A DNA stretch of 6,163 nucleotides. Source: an uncultured Clostridia bacterium (GTDB taxonomy: Bacteria; Bacillota; Clostridia; Christensenellales; UBA1242). A program made the translations under genes and the position numbers. The notes under the pieces were generated by a model. It was not told where the DNA came from. It searched no databases and worked only from the letters and a program-made list of their open reading frames with translations. The stretch is taken from positions 1 to 6,163 of the forward strand of contig CANQQH010000065.1 of NCBI GenBank assembly GCA_947625955.1, read 5' to 3'. This document shows positions 4,402 through 6,163 of this stretch, in pieces (the stretch's first letter is position 1; every line of letters starts with the position of its first letter).

Positions 4402-5575
4402 GTTTTCTTTCTCCTTTTTCAAGTTCGTCCCAAACGGGGCTCATTTTTCTTAGGGTTTCAACAACTTTTGGAACGGCCTTGATAACCGCGTCGATTTCCT
4501 TTTCGGTTGTATATTTGCTTGTTGTGAGGCGCAAACTCCCGTGCGCAACCTCGTGAGGGAGACCGATTGCGAGCAGAACGTGGCTTGGGTCGAGCGAACC
4601 GCTCGTGCAGGCAGAGCCGCTAGACGCACAGATGCCTTTGTCGTTGAGGAGAAGGAGTAGGCTTTCGCCCTCAATGCCCTCAAAGCTCATGTTGAAGTTG
4701 TTTGCGAGGCGATGCTTTCTGCTGCCGTTTATTTTTGAGTGTGGAATCTTGCCAAGGTTTTCAAACAGCCTGTCGGTCAGTTGCTTTTGATACGCGTTGT
4801 TTTTCTCCATTTCCTCAGTTGCAATCCTGAGCGCTTCTGCCATGCCAACAATTCCCGCAACGTTTTCAGTTCCCGGGCGGCGATTTCTTTCTTGCGCACC
4901 ACCAAACATAAAGTTGAAAACTGGCGTGCCCTTTCTCACAAATAGTGCTCCAACACCTTTTGGACCATGGAACTTGTGGGCAGACATGCTCAGCATATCG
5001 ATGTTCATTGCCTTTGTGTCAATTTTCTCATGACCAACGGCTTGAACGGCGTCGGTGTGGAAGAGTATGCCTTTTTCGTGGCAGAGCTTTCCAATTTTGC
5101 TGATTGGCATTATCGTGCCAATTTCGTTGTTGGCAAACATAATTGAAACGAGACAGGTCTTATCTGTTATGGCGTTTTCAAGGTCGGTGAGACTGATGAG
5201 CCCATCTTTGTCGACTGGGAGATAGGTGACGCTGAACCCTTGCTTTTCTGCGTTTTGCATGGTGTGAAGCACGGCGTGGTGCTCAACCGACGAAGTTATG
5301 ATGTGGTTTTTCCCTTTCAAACGCGCAAACTCCATCGCAGATTTTATTGCCCAGTTGTCGCTTTCAGTTCCGCCAGAGGTGAAGAAAATCTCGTCAGCGG
5401 TTGCATTAATACATTTTGCAATAACCTCGCGCGCCTTTTCAAGATGCTCCTTTGCAATTTGCCCGGCGGTGTGCAGGCTGCTTGCGTTGCCATAGATATT
5501 TGAAAAGAACGGCATCATTGCCTTTTGGGCTTCGGCTGAAACTTTGGTTGTTCCGGCATTATCAAGATAAATCAT
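4391..5575 (-). CDS. iscS: Cysteine desulfurase, NifS/IscS type
   Basis: This 394-residue PLP enzyme converts cysteine to alanine and holds the released sulfur as a persulfide for transfer to the scaffold encoded next. Seen in order: YLDNAGTT (3-10), the TSGGTESDN cofactor loop (66-74), EHHAV with the ring-stacking H99, HTDAVQAVG (D175, Q178), SAHKFHGPKG with the PLP lysine K201, the RPGTEN loop (233-238), and SSGSACTSG with the catalytic cysteine C323. R349 in LRLT is the expected substrate-carboxylate arginine. The long mobile loop around C323 places it in the class I (NifS/IscS) rather than the SufS group. Length is normal. It has a strong GGAGGG site 3-4 bases before ATG 5575 and its own promoter at 5615-5643. 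Its end overlaps the scaffold start by 11 bases. Whether it should be called iscS or nifS cannot be settled here; no nitrogenase gene is seen. Confidence 0.96.
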   Translation of the reverse strand: MIYLDNAGTTKVSAEAQKAMMPFFSNIYGNASSLHTAGQIAKEHLEKAREVIAKCINATADEIFFTSGGTESDNWAIKSAMEFARLKGKNHIITSSVEHHAVLHTMQNAEKQGFSVTYLPVDKDGLISLTDLENAITDKTCLVSIMFANNEIGTIMPISKIGKLCHEKGILFHTDAVQAVGHEKIDTKAMNIDMLSMSAHKFHGPKGVGALFVRKGTPVFNFMFGGAQERNRRPGTENVAGIVGMAEALRIATEEMEKNNAYQKQLTDRLFENLGKIPHSKINGSRKHRLANNFNMSFEGIEGESLLLLLNDKGICASSGSACTSGSLDPSHVLLAIGLPHEVAHGSLRLTTSKYTTEKEIDAVIKAVPKVVETLRKMSPVWDELEKGERKHVI

Positions 5576-5590
5576 AAACCCTCCAAAAAT

Positions 5591-5611
5591 ATCATACTAA
5601 TTTAGTATGAT
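5591..5611. promoter_or_regulatory. Operator-like inverted repeat at the desulfurase transcription start
   Basis: ATCATACTA (5591-5599) and TAGTATGAT (5603-5611) are perfect 9-bp reverse complements separated by ATT. The predicted start of the promoter at 5615-5643 falls inside it, so a dimeric repressor bound here would block initiation. The nearest candidate is the Rrf2 protein encoded upstream. Confidence 0.65.
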
Positions 5612-5657
5612 TTTAGTATAGGAGCAAAAAATCCGTTTGTCAATGCTATTTTAGTAT
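5601..5657 (-). repeat. Three direct ATACTAAA elements spanning the promoter
   Basis: On the minus strand ATACTAAA occurs at 5650-5657 (upstream of -35), 5612-5619 (over the -10 box) and 5601-5608 (inside the inverted repeat), with an inverted ATACTAA at 5594-5600. The sites lie on both sides of and within the core promoter, which suggests cooperative binding by a repressor. Confidence 0.6.
5615..5643 (-). promoter_or_regulatory. Near-consensus promoter for the desulfurase-scaffold operon
   Basis: On the minus strand the -35 TTGACA (5638-5643) is a perfect consensus match, the spacer is exactly 17 bases, and the -10 is TATACT (5615-5620). Transcription would begin near 5608, leaving a leader of about 33 bases. 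A promoter this strong would need repression, which matches the overlapping operator-like elements. Confidence 0.85.
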
Positions 5658-5661
5658 TTGA

Positions 5662-6078
5662 CTAGAAATTATTTTTATAACTCTTATCAATCAAGTTTTG
5701 GAGCGTGAGGTTGCTGAGATAGTTGAAGATGAGGGAGTTGAGAGTTTCCCAGCATCCAATGGCCTCGCAACTGTTTTTCTTTGGGCATGACGAAGACGAA
5801 ACAAGGCAAGGGGCGAGCTTTGGCATATCGCCAGTGGCGGAGAGGATTTCGGCGATTGAGCACTGGTCAGGCTTTTTCGAGAGAATATAGCCTCCATTTG
5901 CGCCGCGCAAAGAAACAACGAGCTTCGCCTTCACAAGGCATGAAATTATCTGTTCAAGATACTTCACCGAGATATTTTGCCTTGCCGCAATTTCACTAAC
6001 CGAGCTGAAATTATCCCCATTTTTTGCGATATCGACCATTGTTTCAACGGCATATCGCCCCTTTGCAGATATCTTCAT
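5662..6078 (-). CDS. iscR: Rrf2-family transcriptional regulator, IscR-like
   Basis: This 138-residue winged-helix DNA-binding protein probably represses the iron-sulfur genes just downstream when clusters are plentiful. MKISAKGRYAVETMVDIA (1-18) is the standard Rrf2 opening. Residues 25-55 form the helix-turn-helix (VSEIAARQNISVKYLEQII), followed by the wing RGANGGYIL (58-66). The cluster-binding loop has C91, C98 and C104, a C-x6-C-x5-C arrangement close to the C-x5-C-x5-C of E. coli IscR. At 107, where IscR has its histidine ligand, there is isoleucine, but C109 lies two residues further and could be a fourth ligand. Two more cysteines (C47, C73) lie in the DNA-binding half. It starts at ATG 6078 with AAGGGG six bases upstream. 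Binding of a [2Fe-2S] cluster is inferred. CymR-like or NsrR-like function is an alternative, but the gene order favours IscR. Confidence 0.92.
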   Translation of the reverse strand: MKISAKGRYAVETMVDIAKNGDNFSSVSEIAARQNISVKYLEQIISCLVKAKLVVSLRGANGGYILSKKPDQCSIAEILSATGDMPKLAPCLVSSSSCPKKNSCEAIGCWETLNSLIFNYLSNLTLQNLIDKSYKNNF

Positions 6079-6084
6079 TTTTCA

Positions 6085-6090
6085 CCCCTT
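6085..6090 (-). promoter_or_regulatory. Ribosome binding site of the Rrf2 gene
   Basis: AAGGGG on the minus strand lies six bases before ATG 6078 and supports that start, which also gives the canonical MKIS N-terminus. Confidence 0.7.
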
Positions 6091-6111
6091 TCCTTCATTT
6101 TAATTTTTGCT

Positions 6112-6148
6112 TTGTATAATAATCATCAAAATAACGCATTTTATACAA
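6112..6148. promoter_or_regulatory. Inverted repeat and possible weak promoter upstream of the Rrf2 gene
   Basis: TTGTATAA (6112-6119) and TTATACAA (6141-6148) are exact reverse complements 21 bases apart. On the minus strand a TATTAT (6116-6121) could be a -10 box, but the hexamer 17 bases upstream of it is only ATAAAA. The ATACTAAA element seen before the desulfurase gene is absent here. An operator or a weak promoter is possible; neither is secure. Confidence 0.3.
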
Positions 6149-6163
6149 TTAACATTTCAATTC

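Noticed and set aside
4402..4422. Upstream TTG start for the scaffold protein adding seven residues
   Set aside because: The extension would translate the AAGGAG ribosome site itself; the ATG at 4401 has ideal spacing and gives the normal family N-terminus.

Overview
The window looks like a chromosomal segment of a low-GC Gram-positive bacterium, most likely an uncultured or gut-type member of the Clostridia. This rests on AT-rich sequence, AAGGAG-type ribosome binding sites, strong TTGACA/TATACT-like promoters, and an Rrf2 regulator directly upstream of a cysteine desulfurase and an IscU scaffold with no HscA/HscB nearby. The assignment is inference from gene style, not from a marker gene.

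Bases 1-680 carry no credible gene. They hold a bidirectional terminator-like hairpin (17-71), a hairpin-rich purine-biased stretch (about 180-413) bracketed by two copies of a 34-bp direct repeat (72-105 and 414-447), a perfect short hairpin (456-475), a long imperfect hairpin (508-577), and a three-copy short repeat (616-693) that runs into the end of the next gene. This resembles a cluster of dispersed intergenic repeat elements.

Bases 681-3075 are a three-gene minus-strand operon, transcribed in the order GT8 glycosyltransferase (2143-3075), PlsC-like acyltransferase (1292-2131), CrtO-like membrane acyltransferase (681-1271). Spacings of 11 and 20 bases and a likely promoter at 3117-3145 support co-transcription. 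One sugar transferase plus two unrelated acyltransferase types suggests synthesis of an acylated glycolipid or other envelope glycan; the substrate cannot be read from the sequence.

Divergent from this operon is a plus-strand gene (3297-3896) for an XRE-type DNA-binding protein fused to four membrane segments. The 221-bp region between them contains a promoter for each direction and four TGGGAAT-like half-sites, so the regulator could control itself, the operon, or both. It ends at a strong bidirectional terminator (3896-3924).

Bases 3943-6078 are a minus-strand iron-sulfur cluster assembly locus: an Rrf2/IscR-type regulator (5662-6078), a NifS/IscS-type cysteine desulfurase (4391-5575) and an IscU-type scaffold (3943-4401), the last two overlapping by 11 bases. 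A near-consensus promoter between the regulator and the desulfurase is covered by repeated ATACTAAA elements and a 9-bp inverted repeat, which fits feedback repression by the Rrf2 protein. The scaffold has an extra cysteine-rich C-terminal tail.
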